This document shows positions 18,658 through 27,940 of a DNA stretch of 64,000 bases, piece after piece. This stretch comes from Eubacteriaceae bacterium (GTDB lineage Bacteria > Bacillota > Clostridia > Eubacteriales > Eubacteriaceae): NCBI GenBank assembly GCA_017405085.1, contig JAFRBB010000029.1:16999-80998 (forward strand), given 5' to 3'. A program made the translations under genes and the position numbers. The notes under the pieces are model-generated. The model ran no database searches. It was not told where the DNA came from and saw nothing but the letters and a program-made list of their open reading frames with translations. Position 1 is the stretch's first letter. Every line of letters begins with the position of its first letter.

Positions 18658-20094
18658 ATGAAAAAAGAAATGAAAGATTTGACCCCCAGGGTCATTGTTA
18701 ATGAGCTTGATCGCTATATTATCGGTCAGGAGAAAGCCAAAAAAGCCGTCGCGGTGGCCTTAAGAAACCGATATCGCCGCTCGTTGCTTTCCGAGGAAAT
18801 CCGAGAAGAAATCACGCCGAAAAACATTATTTTGATGGGGCCGACCGGTGTCGGGAAAACCGAAATCGCCAGACGTATCGCCAGATTGGTCAAAGCACCT
18901 TTTATTAAGGTGGAAGCCACAAAATTTACCGAAGTGGGCTATGTCGGACGGGATGTGGAGTCCATGGTCAGAGATCTGGTAACTACGTCTGTCCGAATGG
19001 TGCAAAGCCAAAAAATGGAAGAAGTGAAAAACGAAGCCGAAAAACGGGCCAACCGGATCATCCTGGATGCCTTAGCGCCGAAAATCAAAGCCGAGAACAA
19101 AAAAGAAACCTTGGTTAATCCCTTTGATCTGCTTTCCAAAAGCATGTCAGGCGCTGTATCAGATGACACAGACGATGAGGCAGAAAGCCCTGAAGAAAAA
19201 CGACGCCGTCTTGAGAAAAGAGACGAAATCGAAAAAGCCCTGCTTGCCGGTGAATTGGAAGATGAGGTCATCGACATTGAAGTAGATGATGATTTGTCCA
19301 AATCTATCGGCGTTATGGCTGGTATGAGCGAAGATATGACCATCGAAATCGGAAACATTTTTGATGGCTTGATGCCCGGCAAAAAGAAAAAGAAAAAACG
19401 TCATCTTTCCGTGAAGGATGCTCGAGAAGTGCTCATCAATCAAGAAGGTCAAAAGCTCATTGACATGGACGAAGTGCACGAACAAGGCTTACGGGAAGCC
19501 GAACAAAACGGTATTATTTTTATCGATGAAATTGACAAAATTATCGCAAGCGGTGCTGCCGCCAAGGGCCCGGATGTGTCACGGGAAGGGGTTCAGCGGG
19601 ATATTCTTCCGATTGTCGAAGGGAGCACCATCAACACCAAATACGGACCGGTTAAAACAGATTTTATGCTTTTTATCGGTGCCGGTGCTTTTCATGTAGC
19701 AAAAATCGAAGACATGATTCCCGAGCTTCAAGGGCGCTTCCCGGTAAGCGTCACGTTGGAAAGCCTGACAGTGGATGATTTTGTCGCCATTTTAACGCAA
19801 CCCGAAAACGCCGTCGTCAAACAATACACGGCTCTTTTGGGAACCGAAGGCATTCATCTGCAATTTGAAGAAGACGCTCTCCGGGCCATTGCGGAAATCG
19901 CCTTTAACAAAAACGAGGAAGAAGAGAATATCGGCGCTAGAAGACTCCACACCGTGTTTGAAGAACTTCTGGAAGAAGTGTCCTTTTACGCCAGTGAATA
20001 TGACCGGGACGTCTTTGTTATTGACACAAATTATGTGCATTCGGTCTTTAAATCCGAAGAAAAAGCAAAAAGTTACGATAAATATTTACTTTAA
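18658..20094 (+). CDS. hslU: ATP-dependent protease ATPase subunit HslU (ClpY)
   Basis: AAA+ unfoldase that feeds substrates to HslV; 478 residues. It opens with LTPRVIVNELDRYIIGQ, has Walker A GPTGVGKT, the pore motif region VGYVGRDVES, an inserted charged I domain (about 130-250) and Walker B IIFIDEIDK. ATG 18658 is preferred to ATG 18652, because the GGAGG runs directly into 18652 with no spacing while 18658 has about six bases. Confidence 0.96.
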   Translation: MKKEMKDLTPRVIVNELDRYIIGQEKAKKAVAVALRNRYRRSLLSEEIREEITPKNIILMGPTGVGKTEIARRIARLVKAPFIKVEATKFTEVGYVGRDVESMVRDLVTTSVRMVQSQKMEEVKNEAEKRANRIILDALAPKIKAENKKETLVNPFDLLSKSMSGAVSDDTDDEAESPEEKRRRLEKRDEIEKALLAGELEDEVIDIEVDDDLSKSIGVMAGMSEDMTIEIGNIFDGLMPGKKKKKKRHLSVKDAREVLINQEGQKLIDMDEVHEQGLREAEQNGIIFIDEIDKIIASGAAAKGPDVSREGVQRDILPIVEGSTINTKYGPVKTDFMLFIGAGAFHVAKIEDMIPELQGRFPVSVTLESLTVDDFVAILTQPENAVVKQYTALLGTEGIHLQFEEDALRAIAEIAFNKNEEEENIGARRLHTVFEELLEEVSFYASEYDRDVFVIDTNYVHSVFKSEEKAKSYDKYLL

Positions 20095-20097
20095 TCC

Positions 20098-20126
20098 TTG
20101 CATCTATCGGAATTATCCGTTAAAAT
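20098..20126 (+). promoter_or_regulatory. Sigma-A promoter for rpsB-tsf
   Basis: TTGCAT (20098-20103), 17-base spacer, TAAAAT (20121-20126), starting just after the hslU stop. It makes rpsB-tsf independent of hslVU and gives a leader of about 95 nt. Confidence 0.75.
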
Positions 20127-20148
20127 ACAAAAGTTGTATCAATACTCA

Positions 20149-20206
20149 CATTTTCCAAAGGCGGCTCCGGTGCCTTCGGGTGAAACCCCGCCGAAAAAGG
20201 AAAATG
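20149..20206 (+). promoter_or_regulatory. Structured rpsB leader, candidate S2 autoregulatory element
   Basis: An outer stem CATTTTCC (20149-20156) with GGAAAATG (20199-20206) encloses an inner stem GGCGG (20160-20164) with CCGCC (20188-20192) and a TTCG-containing apical region. The spacing between the stems forms an internal loop. It ends about 12 bases before the ribosome binding site AGGAGGAC. Ribosomal protein operons are commonly controlled by such leaders; that S2 binds this one is inference. Confidence 0.5.
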
Positions 20207-20228
20207 GAAGAAAAACCAGGAGGACATT

Positions 20229-20984
20229 ATGGCTATTGTAACAATGAAACAACTGCTTGAAGCAGGTGTCCATTTCGGACATCAAACCAGACGTTGGAAC
20301 CCGAAGATGGCAAAATACATCTTCACCGAACGTAACGGCATCTATATTATCGATTTACAGCAAACCGTTAAGATGATCGATGTCGCCTACAATTTCGTTC
20401 GTGACGTCGCAGCTTCCGGAAAAGACGTGTTGTTTGTCGGCACAAAAAAACAAGCCCAGAACAGCATCGAAAACGAAGCGAAACGCTCCGGCTCCTACTA
20501 TGTCAGTCATCGCTGGCTCGGCGGCACCTTGACCAACTACGCCACCATCAGCAAACGTATCGCTCGTTTAAAAGACCTCAAAAACATGGAAGAAGACGGT
20601 ACTTTCGACCTTCTTCCCAAAAAAGAAGTCATTAAACTTCGCCGTGAACGGGAAAAACTGGAAAAATTCTTGGGCGGTATCGAAGAAATGAAGCCGATGC
20701 CCGGTGCCATGATCATCATCGACAGCAAAAAAGAACGCATTGCCATCGAAGAAGCTCACAAGCTCGGCATTCCGATCATCAGCATTGTCGATACCAACTG
20801 CGACCCCGACGAAATTGATTATGTCATTCCCGGCAATGACGATGCCATCCGTGCAATCGCCTTGATTTTACGAATTTTGGCCGATGCCATCATCGAAGGA
20901 AAACAAGGGGAACAGATGGAACCCGAAGCGCAAGTCGCCGAAGAAGAAGCAACGGACGAAGAAGAAGCAGAAATTGCTGAATAA
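20229..20984 (+). CDS. rpsB: 30S ribosomal protein S2
   Basis: A 251-residue small-subunit protein. It opens with [24 protein letters not shown], the S2 signature, followed by [12 protein letters not shown] and [12 protein letters not shown]. The acidic C-terminal tail ([14 protein letters not shown]) is the usual disordered end. CAGGAGGAC lies before the ATG. tsf follows after 37 bases, the nearly universal rpsB-tsf pair. Confidence 0.98.
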   Translation: MAIVTMKQLLEAGVHFGHQTRRWNPKMAKYIFTERNGIYIIDLQQTVKMIDVAYNFVRDVAASGKDVLFVGTKKQAQNSIENEAKRSGSYYVSHRWLGGTLTNYATISKRIARLKDLKNMEEDGTFDLLPKKEVIKLRREREKLEKFLGGIEEMKPMPGAMIIIDSKKERIAIEEAHKLGIPIISIVDTNCDPDEIDYVIPGNDDAIRAIALILRILADAIIEGKQGEQMEPEAQVAEEEATDEEEAEIAE

Positions 20985-21021
20985 ATCAATCGAAACAATT
21001 TAAAAAGGGTAAATCAAAATT

Positions 21022-21666
21022 ATGAACGCAAAATTAGTTAAAGAATTAAGAGATAAAACCGGCTGCGGTATGATGGACTGCAAAAAAGCCCTGGTTGAAG
21101 CCAACGAAAATATGGATAAAGCCATCGAAATTCTGCGCGAAAAAGGTCTAGCGAAATCCGCTAAAAAAGAAGGCCGTATCGCTGCCGAAGGCGTTGTCCA
21201 ATCCTACATTCACATGGGCGGAAAAATCGGCGTCCTCGTTGAAATCAACTGTGAAACCGACTTTGTCGCGAAAACCGACGATTTCCAAAAATTCGCCAAA
21301 GATATCGCGATGCATATCGCTGCCGCTGATCCCAAATATTTGGCCAAAGAAGATGTTCCCGAAGCCGAAGTCGCTCACGAAAAGGAAATTCTCCGGGTTC
21401 AGGCCTTAAACGAAGGAAAACCGGAAAAAATTGTCGACAAAATGGTTGAAGGCCGTATCAACAAATATTATAAAGAAATGTGCTTGTTAGAACAGCCTTT
21501 TGTCAAAGATCCTGACAAATCTGTGGGCGATCTGGTCAAAGAACAGATCATGAAGATCGGTGAAAATGTCAAAATTCGTCGTTTTGCCCGTTTCATGATG
21601 GGTGAAGGTCTCGAAAAGAAAGAAGAAAACTTTGCCGAAGAAGTCGCCAAACAAATGGCGCAGTAA
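21022..21666 (+). CDS. tsf: Elongation factor Ts (short form)
   Basis: Nucleotide exchange factor for EF-Tu. The N-terminus [20 protein letters not shown] and the [11 protein letters not shown] segment are diagnostic. At 214 residues it is shorter than the roughly 290-residue form of many Firmicutes and resembles the compact type with a single core subdomain. The ribosome binding site AAAGGG is modest. pyrH and frr, which usually follow, are absent; a terminator ends the operon. Confidence 0.96.
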   Translation: MNAKLVKELRDKTGCGMMDCKKALVEANENMDKAIEILREKGLAKSAKKEGRIAAEGVVQSYIHMGGKIGVLVEINCETDFVAKTDDFQKFAKDIAMHIAAADPKYLAKEDVPEAEVAHEKEILRVQALNEGKPEKIVDKMVEGRINKYYKEMCLLEQPFVKDPDKSVGDLVKEQIMKIGENVKIRRFARFMMGEGLEKKEENFAEEVAKQMAQ

Positions 21667-21743
21667 GGCAGTTTCTTTCATATCGTCCGATTTGTCAACC
21701 CAACCTCTCATCGGAGGCAGGGACTATCATTCGGAAATATTTG

Positions 21744-21775
21744 CCGTCTGTCGATTCCCGACAGGCGGTTTCTTT
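21744..21775 (+). terminator. Terminator after rpsB-tsf
   Basis: CCGTCTGTCG (21744-21753) pairs with CGACAGGCGG (21759-21768), loop ATTCC, then TTTCTTT. Confidence 0.85.
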
Positions 21776-21912
21776 GTGATGAAAATGTTATCGATTCTCA
21801 AAAGTCCGACTTTTTTTATCGAAATTGATGTCACAATCCTAAAATTTCCGTTATTCCTCTTGAAATTACTCAAATCAGACAAGAAAATGAACAACGACGA
21901 TTGCATTATCCG

Positions 21913-21941
21913 TTGCAATTCGCCGAAATTCGTGTTATATT
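21913..21941 (+). promoter_or_regulatory. Sigma-A promoter for the NSS transporter
   Basis: TTGCAA (21913-21918), 17-base spacer, TATATT (21936-21941), about 38 bases before the ATG. Confidence 0.7.
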
Positions 21942-21979
21942 AAAAAAATCTTAAATTATTTTATAAGAGGTAGCAAATT

Positions 21980-23350
21980 ATGGAAGAAAAAAAGAGAAGT
22001 CAGTTTTCCGGGAAGGTTGGCTTTGTGCTGGCGGCAGCAGGCTCTGCTGTCGGTTTGGGAAACATTTGGCGTTTTCCGTATCTTGCCGCGAAATACGGCG
22101 GCGGCAGTTTTTTACTGGTCTACGTTATTTTTGTCGTTACCATCGGTTTTACGATCATGACAGCGGAATTGGCCATCGGGCGAAAATCCCGATTGGGACC
22201 CACCAAAGCCTATGGGGCTCTCAATCCTAAATGGAACTTTGTCGGGGTCATCGGCGCAATTGTCGCATTCATCATCTTCCCATACTACTGTGTCATCGGG
22301 GGATGGATCATTAAATACGCTTGGGTCTTTATCTCCGGTGCCGGCGCCGCGGCCGCCTCGGATACCTATTTCGCCGAATTCGCCGCGCAACCGGTCGAAA
22401 CCGTCTTGCTGCAGATGGTCTTCGTCATCGGCACCGGTATCATCGTGGCCTTCGGGGTTCAAAAGGGGATTGAAAAAGTCAGCAAAATCATGATGCCGAT
22501 TTTGATTGTTATTTCGATCATTATCGCGATTTTTGTTTGCATTCAACCCGGCGCCATCGAAGGGGTCAAATATTTCCTCTTGCCGTCATTGCAAAACTTC
22601 AGTTTCCAGGGATGCTTGGGCGCCCTCGGGCAAATGTTTTATTCGCTCTCGCTGGCCATGGGGATTATGGTCGCCTACGGCTCATACCTACCTCAGGAAG
22701 AAAGCCTGGAATCCTCCGTCACCCAAATCGAGGTCTTTGACACCATCGTCGCCCTCTTGGCGGGCTTTATGATTATTCCGGCCGTGTTTGTCTATTCCGG
22801 CGGTGATCCCGCGGCCCTCGGCAAAGGCGTCGGCCTCATGTTCATCAACCTGCCCAAGGTCTTCGACACCATGCAGTTCGGCCATGTTATCGGCGCGTTA
22901 TTCTTTGTGATGGTCTTGTTCGCCGCCCTTACGTCAACGATCTCACTGCTGGAAGCCACGGTTTCCTCGGCTTGCGACTCGTTTAAATGGTCCAGAAAGA
23001 AAGCCGTCATCATTCTCTGTATCGTCTCAATCATCATTGGTATCCCATCGGCGTTGTCCTTTGGTCTGCTGGCTGATTTCCATATTTTCGGCATGGACTT
23101 CTTCAGCTTCTGCGACTTCATTTCCAACTCCGTGCTGATGCCCATCGGCGCCCTGCTCACCTGTATTTTTGTCGGGTATATCCTAGATACCCGGGTTATC
23201 ATTGACGAAATCGAAGGGGGAGAGCTGCACAATCATCCCTTCAAGCGCAAAAAACTCTTCGTCATTCTGCTCAAATACATCGCGCCCATCGCCATTTTGG
23301 CCATTTTGATCAGTTCGATTCTCGAAGGGCTCGGCGTCATCGCGTTCTAA
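21980..23350 (+). CDS. Neurotransmitter:sodium symporter (NSS) family transporter
   Basis: A 456-residue membrane protein of the LeuT-fold NSS family, which takes up amino acids or related amines with Na+. TM1 carries the signature GSAVGLGNIWRFPYLAAKYG, whose unwound part binds substrate and Na+. Later helices include YSLSLAMGIMVAYGSYLP (TM6 region) and FVMVLFAALTSTISLLEA (TM8 region). Eleven to twelve membrane segments can be read. The substrate cannot be told from sequence. Expressed alone from its own promoter, with AGAGGTAGC as ribosome binding site. Confidence 0.9.
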   Translation: MEEKKRSQFSGKVGFVLAAAGSAVGLGNIWRFPYLAAKYGGGSFLLVYVIFVVTIGFTIMTAELAIGRKSRLGPTKAYGALNPKWNFVGVIGAIVAFIIFPYYCVIGGWIIKYAWVFISGAGAAAASDTYFAEFAAQPVETVLLQMVFVIGTGIIVAFGVQKGIEKVSKIMMPILIVISIIIAIFVCIQPGAIEGVKYFLLPSLQNFSFQGCLGALGQMFYSLSLAMGIMVAYGSYLPQEESLESSVTQIEVFDTIVALLAGFMIIPAVFVYSGGDPAALGKGVGLMFINLPKVFDTMQFGHVIGALFFVMVLFAALTSTISLLEATVSSACDSFKWSRKKAVIILCIVSIIIGIPSALSFGLLADFHIFGMDFFSFCDFISNSVLMPIGALLTCIFVGYILDTRVIIDEIEGGELHNHPFKRKKLFVILLKYIAPIAILAILISSILEGLGVIAF

Positions 23351-23543
23351 CCCTTAAAAACGGCTAAAAACCAAAAAAAACAACAAAAACGAGCTGTTGT
23401 CGTCAAAAAACATATTTTATGGCGGCGCGGCTCTTTTTTTATACCATAAAATAGACTATTTGCCATTCATTAGACAATGCTTAATTCATTCTTAAATATT
23501 TTCAAGCCGGCGAAAGACAGTGTCTTTATTGTGTCTTTACCCC
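23351..23543 (+). terminator. Gap after the NSS gene with a probable terminator
   Basis: An imperfect stem GAGCTGTT...GGCGCGGCTC ends in a seven-T run at about 23433-23439. Overlapping it, ATTTTATGG and CCATAAAAT form a second inverted repeat. No gene is visible. Confidence 0.5.
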
Positions 23544-23552
23544 TGCTATAAT
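23544..23552 (+). promoter_or_regulatory. Extended -10 promoter for the first lipoprotein
   Basis: TGCTATAAT is a textbook extended -10; no good -35 is seen. It gives a leader of about 190 nt before the lipoprotein start. The leader contains a GGAGGG not followed by a start codon. Confidence 0.55.
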
Positions 23553-23746
23553 GGCGCCATAAAAAATACAGAGACAAACAACAAAACAAGGAGGGAAGCG
23601 GCGGAAAACCACAAATCATTCATTCAAAGGCAAGGGATAAAAATCCGATTCGAAAATCCATCACAAACAGTGTGTTATAGGAAAAGATTCAAAAAAATTC
23701 ACGATTTTCGTTCAATTCATTTTACAGGAGTTAAAGGAGATTAAAA

Positions 23747-24394
23747 ATGAAAAAGCTAATGACCAAAAAAACAGTCGGGATAACCATTCTCATCGTGTTG
23801 GGAACTTTAATCATGGTTCATTTAACGGGATGTTCGGCCAACAAGCAAGCCAGCCAGCCTCAGCCCGTGTCAGACGCGGCGGCCTCACAAACGGCGGTCA
23901 CGACCAATACCCAAACCCAAGCGCAACCGCAAGTCCAAACCCAGGCGGCCGCAAACCCCGCCCCGCAAAACAACAGCGCCAATGTCATCGCCATGTTAAA
24001 ACCGTATGACGATTTCGGATGCGCCTCCGGCAATCAAATGCAATACAAACTCGACGTCGACAACGACGACTGCCGGGTCAAAATCGAATCCTACTATTAC
24101 ACAGCCGGTGATGATCACGACAATGATTTCTATCTCGATGTGTCCACCGCGCAGGTCAACGGCAATTCCGTCACCTTCACCCGCGTCACCAACGAAAACG
24201 GACAAGACGTCTCGGGACAATTTAACGGCATCACCTTGACCCCCAACGGCAATTCCCTCACATTAAAAATCGACCGCAAAGACGGCGGCGGCGGAGCCGG
24301 AGACCTCACCGGCGGCACCTACAATCTCACACCGATTAACAGCGACGCCTATGACCATGATCATCACGATGACCATGACGACCATGACGATTAA
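23747..24394 (+). CDS. Lipoprotein with Gln/Thr/Pro linker and His/Asp-rich tail
   Basis: 215 residues. A type II signal peptide ends in lipobox LTGC (Cys29), so the mature protein is tethered to the outer membrane face. Residues about 30-80 form a low-complexity linker rich in Gln, Thr, Ala and Pro. A compact beta-type domain follows (about 85-195) and the C-terminus is a run of alternating His and Asp (from about residue 200), a likely metal-binding tail. I recognise no family. AAAGGAG precedes the start. A metal-chaperone or metal-buffering role at the surface is plausible only from the tail. Confidence 0.7.
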   Translation: MKKLMTKKTVGITILIVLGTLIMVHLTGCSANKQASQPQPVSDAAASQTAVTTNTQTQAQPQVQTQAAANPAPQNNSANVIAMLKPYDDFGCASGNQMQYKLDVDNDDCRVKIESYYYTAGDDHDNDFYLDVSTAQVNGNSVTFTRVTNENGQDVSGQFNGITLTPNGNSLTLKIDRKDGGGGAGDLTGGTYNLTPINSDAYDHDHHDDHDDHDD

Positions 24395-24459
24395 TCTCTC
24401 GCGAGCGGCAAAATCAATCAATCCAATATCACAACGCGAACAACATCATATCGCGGACG

Positions 24460-24486
24460 GTCCGGAGCGAAAGCCCCGGACTTTTT
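24460..24486 (+). terminator. Terminator after the first lipoprotein
   Basis: GTCCGGAGC-GAAA-GCCCCGGAC, a GNRA-type loop with one mismatch in the stem, then TTTTT. Confidence 0.85.
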
Positions 24487-24589
24487 CACGTCTTCAAAAA
24501 GCGTAAGAAAAATGAGACAGGCTCGCTGTCCATCGCGCGGGGAAAACCTAAGTTTTTTTCCCGCAGACCATTCGATTGATGTCGAACGC

Positions 24590-24618
24590 TTGCTTGTCTC
24601 GCTATCGCGTGATATAAT
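24590..24618 (+). promoter_or_regulatory. Strong sigma-A promoter with long leader
   Basis: TTGCTT (24590-24595), 17-base spacer, TATAAT (24613-24618). The leader to the next gene is about 215 nt and contains two direct copies of ATTGACCGGT and the hairpin CAATCA-TCG-TGATTG. No reading frame was recognised in it. Confidence 0.7.
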
Positions 24619-24840
24619 AAAGTAAAACATTTTCTTTTAAACATATCACAGAGGAATCAGCGTTAACGAACAAAACAAGTCTGAGCTCAAAGACACGTCA
24701 ATCCGGCTAAAAACAGCGCCGGAAATGCCCATTGACCGGTAAAAACACAACACCCAATCATCGTGATTGACCGGTTGAATCATTCGTTTTTGAGACATCA
24801 CGCGTCATCACAAACATTATATGGGAGGAGGATTGGTCCC

Positions 24841-25758
24841 ATGAAATATCTCATTGTCGGAGCGGGCGGAACGGGCGGCGCCATCGCCGCCTATCTCGCG
24901 AAAGCGGGCAAAGACGTCGCCGTCATCGCCAGAGGCGCGCACCTAAGCGCCATCAATCAAAAGGGTCTCACGCTCAAACCCATCGGCGGTCAAGCGTATA
25001 CCGTCACGTTGCCGGCATTTTCCACGGCGGAATATCATCAAAAGCCCGATATCATCTTTCTCTGCGTCAAAGGCTATTCCCTGGACGACGCCCTCATCGC
25101 CTTTTTAAAGCGTGTCTGTCACGAAGGAACAATCATCATTCCGATACTGAATATTTACGGAACCGGCGGCGAACTTCAGCCGTTCTTCCCGGATAATCTC
25201 GTCACCGACGGCTGTATCTATATCGCCGCGTTCATCGAATCGCCCGGTGTCATCGCCATGGAAAGAGATATCTTCACTGTGGTCTTCGGCGTCAGAAATC
25301 CGAAGGACGACACACCGGTTTTGGACAGGGTCAAACAGGATCTAGACGAAGCCGGCATCACCGCCAACCATTCCAAAAACATTCAAAAAGACACCTTTAT
25401 CAAATACAGTTACATTTCACCGTCCAACGCCTGCGGCGTCTATTACAACGTGCCCGCCGGCGCCATTCGGCGAGACGGGGAAGTCAGAGACACCTTTATC
25501 ACACTGGTTCGTGAGCTTGTTCGCCTGGCCGAGGCCATGGGCATCACCTTTGAGGAAGACATCGTCCGGCGCAACCTCGACATCGTGGACAGCCTTCCGC
25601 CCGATATGACGACATCCATGCAAAAGGATCTCGCCGCCGGCAAACCATCGGAAATCGACGGCTTGATTTTTGAAGTGATTCGCATGGCGGAAAAATACGA
25701 TGTTAGCCTGCCCAAATATGAGGAAATCATCACCACCTTATACTCGGAAAAACGATAA
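24841..25758 (+). CDS. Ketopantoate reductase family (PanE/ApbA) protein
   Basis: A 305-residue NAD(P)-dependent reductase. The N-terminal Rossmann motif GAGGTGG (8-14) and the central FLCVKGY match the family. The C-terminal helical domain contains the expected catalytic Lys in DTFIKYSYISP and the later KPSEID. True PanE makes pantoate for coenzyme A; many clostridial paralogues have other 2-keto acid substrates, and no other pantothenate gene is nearby, so I leave the symbol blank. ATG 24841 follows GGAGGAGG; upstream in-frame codons lack such a site. Confidence 0.8.
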   Translation: MKYLIVGAGGTGGAIAAYLAKAGKDVAVIARGAHLSAINQKGLTLKPIGGQAYTVTLPAFSTAEYHQKPDIIFLCVKGYSLDDALIAFLKRVCHEGTIIIPILNIYGTGGELQPFFPDNLVTDGCIYIAAFIESPGVIAMERDIFTVVFGVRNPKDDTPVLDRVKQDLDEAGITANHSKNIQKDTFIKYSYISPSNACGVYYNVPAGAIRRDGEVRDTFITLVRELVRLAEAMGITFEEDIVRRNLDIVDSLPPDMTTSMQKDLAAGKPSEIDGLIFEVIRMAEKYDVSLPKYEEIITTLYSEKR

Positions 25759-25794
25759 ACGGAAAAAGCTATTTTCATCAAACGGAGGTCGCGA

Positions 25795-26307
25795 ATGGAA
25801 TTTAACACACTCATTACCGAGCGTTACAGCTGCAAAAAATACAGCGGCGAACAAATCTCGGAAGAACAATTAACGGCGATTTTAGAAGCCGGCCGAGCGG
25901 CGCCCACCGCCAAAAATTCGCAAGAACAGCGTGTGTACGTCGTCCAGTCACCGGAGACACTCGCCAAAATCGACGAACTGACGCCCTGCCGTTTCGGCGC
26001 GCCCACTGTCTTGGTTGTCGCCTATGACACAAACAACGTCTATACCTATCCCGGCGGCAAAAGGGATTCCGGCGCTGAGGACGCGGCGATTGTCGCCACC
26101 CATATGCTTCTCGCCGCCAAAAACGCGGGCGTTGACAGCTGCTGGCTCAATAAATTCGATCCCGATCAAGCGGCAGAGCTATTGGGCCTCCCCAAAAACG
26201 AGGAAGTCCTCATGCTGCTCGACTTGGGATATGCCGCGGAGGACGCCAAACCGCTTCCCAATCACACGAGCCGCAAACCGCTTTCCGAGACGGTGACCAG
26301 ATTGTAA
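25795..26307 (+). CDS. Nitroreductase family protein
   Basis: A 170-residue FMN-dependent oxidoreductase-type protein. The N-terminus IxERYSCKKYSGEQIS with its Arg/Lys cluster, RAAPTAKNSQEQRVYVV and the late GLPKNEEVLMLLDLGY are the family's FMN-contact regions. It is a small member. Such enzymes reduce nitro compounds, quinones or flavins. It starts 36 bases after the PanE-like gene, with ACGGAGG upstream, so the two probably share a transcript. Confidence 0.85.
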   Translation: MEFNTLITERYSCKKYSGEQISEEQLTAILEAGRAAPTAKNSQEQRVYVVQSPETLAKIDELTPCRFGAPTVLVVAYDTNNVYTYPGGKRDSGAEDAAIVATHMLLAAKNAGVDSCWLNKFDPDQAAELLGLPKNEEVLMLLDLGYAAEDAKPLPNHTSRKPLSETVTRL

Positions 26308-26352
26308 TTCGACTTTGTCAAAAACCATAATAAATTCAAACGAGGTGTAAAA

Positions 26353-26946
26353 ATGAAAAAACGATTTAACGTGTTAGCCATTATCGCGGTCTTCACGGCG
26401 GCGTTAACGCTTACCGGATGCGGCGCGCTGATGCGCACCGGCATGCAAGCGCTCCAAAAGGAGAATCCGGCACCATCGGTTTCGACATCTACGCCTTCCG
26501 TCTCACCGACAACCACAGCGAGCAAAAAAGCGGGTCCCTACAACATCTTGGACGGCTTAACCACCAAAGAAGACGGCAGCATCCTCTACTTTTACGGCAA
26601 CGACTTTATGCTGGCCATGCCCAACAACAATTGGTGGGATTACGAGCAAATTGATGACAACTCGGTCAAATTTTACCTGGTCGAAAGCAAAAACGCCGGA
26701 TACGGCGGTCATCTCGTCACCATCAGAGCCTACGACATGAATGACACATCGTACGAAAACATACCCCATTATGCCGTCGCGGGCACGGGGAGTCAAAGCG
26801 GCAAACGCTTCGTGGCCATATTCCCGACGGATGTCCAATATGACGGCGGCAACAGCACCGAAGCGTCCCATTATAGGGAACTTTACGATCATGTTCGAAA
26901 AATAGGAGAGGGCGCGGCGAACAGCCCCTTCGCCACCTCCAACTGA
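26353..26946 (+). CDS. Lipoprotein, function unknown
   Basis: 197 residues with a signal peptide ending in lipobox LTGC (Cys23), a short Ser/Thr/Pro linker (about 38-60) and a globular extracellular domain with aromatic segments (ILYFYGNDFMLAMPNNNWWDYE). Clostridial lipoproteins with this FxxxxPxxWW pattern are common but uncharacterised. CGAGGTG precedes the ATG. It lies 45 bases after the nitroreductase and may be part of that transcript. Confidence 0.7.
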   Translation: MKKRFNVLAIIAVFTAALTLTGCGALMRTGMQALQKENPAPSVSTSTPSVSPTTTASKKAGPYNILDGLTTKEDGSILYFYGNDFMLAMPNNNWWDYEQIDDNSVKFYLVESKNAGYGGHLVTIRAYDMNDTSYENIPHYAVAGTGSQSGKRFVAIFPTDVQYDGGNSTEASHYRELYDHVRKIGEGAANSPFATSN

Positions 26947-27151
26947 TTTCATCAAAACAAAATAAGACAGTTCGAATCATTCACCCACCGTCAAAATAAG
27001 ATTTTCACGACGGATGACCGACCGTCGGATACGGGTTCTGTCCGTACAATTGACGTTCGATCAAGCGAAAAACACGTTATGATCCAAGGTCATCGTCAAA
27101 ACGGCTGTCCGACAGGGCTTTTTCATCAAGCAAGGCAAGCGAGGAGACATC

Positions 27152-27817
27152 ATGGCTTCAGAGCGAAAAAACTATTTATACGGCAATCCCAAAGCCAAAA
27201 ACTGGATTATCGAGCCGATAGACGCCCAAAGTCTACGGGAAAAAGAAAAGGAAATCAAAGCCCTCCAAAAGCTAAATCCCGAAGACAACTGGTGCCTCGT
27301 CGGCGTCCTCATCGACGACTGGCAATGGGATTTAACACCATGGCACGTTTACGACCAAAAAAACAACTTGGATTTCGGAAACGGCGGCAAAAGAACCCTC
27401 AACTACGTGACAAAAGAACTCATTCCGGAGCTCAAACAGTCTTACCGCACCCAAAAACCAAAGCGTTTTTATCTGGCCGGCTATTCGCTGGCGGGTCTGT
27501 TCGCCATGTGGTCGGCCTATCAAACCGATTGTTTTGACGGCGTCGCGGCGGTCTCCCCGTCACTGTGGTATCCAGGGTGGGAAGAGTACGCCGAAAAACA
27601 TCAAATCAAAACCCCTCGGGTCTATTTAAGTCTTGGCGACAAAGAAGCCAAAACCAAAAACCCCGTCATGGCCACGGTTGAAAAAGCCGTTTCCGGTCAA
27701 TACGAAAGACTTCGCGCTGAAGGCGTCCGGGTACAATTTGACATGAACAAAGGCAACCATTTTAAAAACGCGGACGTCCGCATGGCAAAAGGCATCAGCT
27801 GGTTAATCAATGACTAA
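27152..27817 (+). CDS. Alpha/beta-hydrolase fold esterase
   Basis: A 221-residue soluble protein with nucleophile elbow GYSLAG (Ser112) and a late GNHF that could supply the catalytic His. It resembles putative esterases of the esterase D/enterobactin-esterase-like type. No signal peptide, so cytoplasmic. The start has GAGGAGAC upstream. The 205 bases before it contain no clear promoter; TTGACG at 27050 lacks a properly spaced -10. Confidence 0.72.
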   Translation: MASERKNYLYGNPKAKNWIIEPIDAQSLREKEKEIKALQKLNPEDNWCLVGVLIDDWQWDLTPWHVYDQKNNLDFGNGGKRTLNYVTKELIPELKQSYRTQKPKRFYLAGYSLAGLFAMWSAYQTDCFDGVAAVSPSLWYPGWEEYAEKHQIKTPRVYLSLGDKEAKTKNPVMATVEKAVSGQYERLRAEGVRVQFDMNKGNHFKNADVRMAKGISWLIND

Positions 27818-27859
27818 TCCCCTTGTCGGATATGGCGGGATTTTCCGCGAAATGGCAAA

Positions 27860-27905
27860 CAAAAAAACGCCCGCGATAATCACACGATGGTGTCGCCGAC
27901 GTTTT
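27860..27905 (-). terminator. Minus-strand terminator for the Cys-rich membrane protein
   Basis: Read on the minus strand, CGTCGGCGA pairs with TCGCGGGCG (one mismatch) and is followed by a seven-T run. Confidence 0.6.
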
Positions 27906-27940
27906 AAAAAAATTGTTCGGGAAAATATCAAATGACGCGT

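Noticed and set aside
23520..23744. 74-codon frame before the first lipoprotein
   Set aside because: It spans the promoter and leader, with Lys/Arg/Asn-rich random-looking product.
27079..27537. 152-codon frame overlapping the esterase gene
   Set aside because: It is an out-of-frame shadow of the esterase, which has the GYSLAG motif and a good ribosome binding site.
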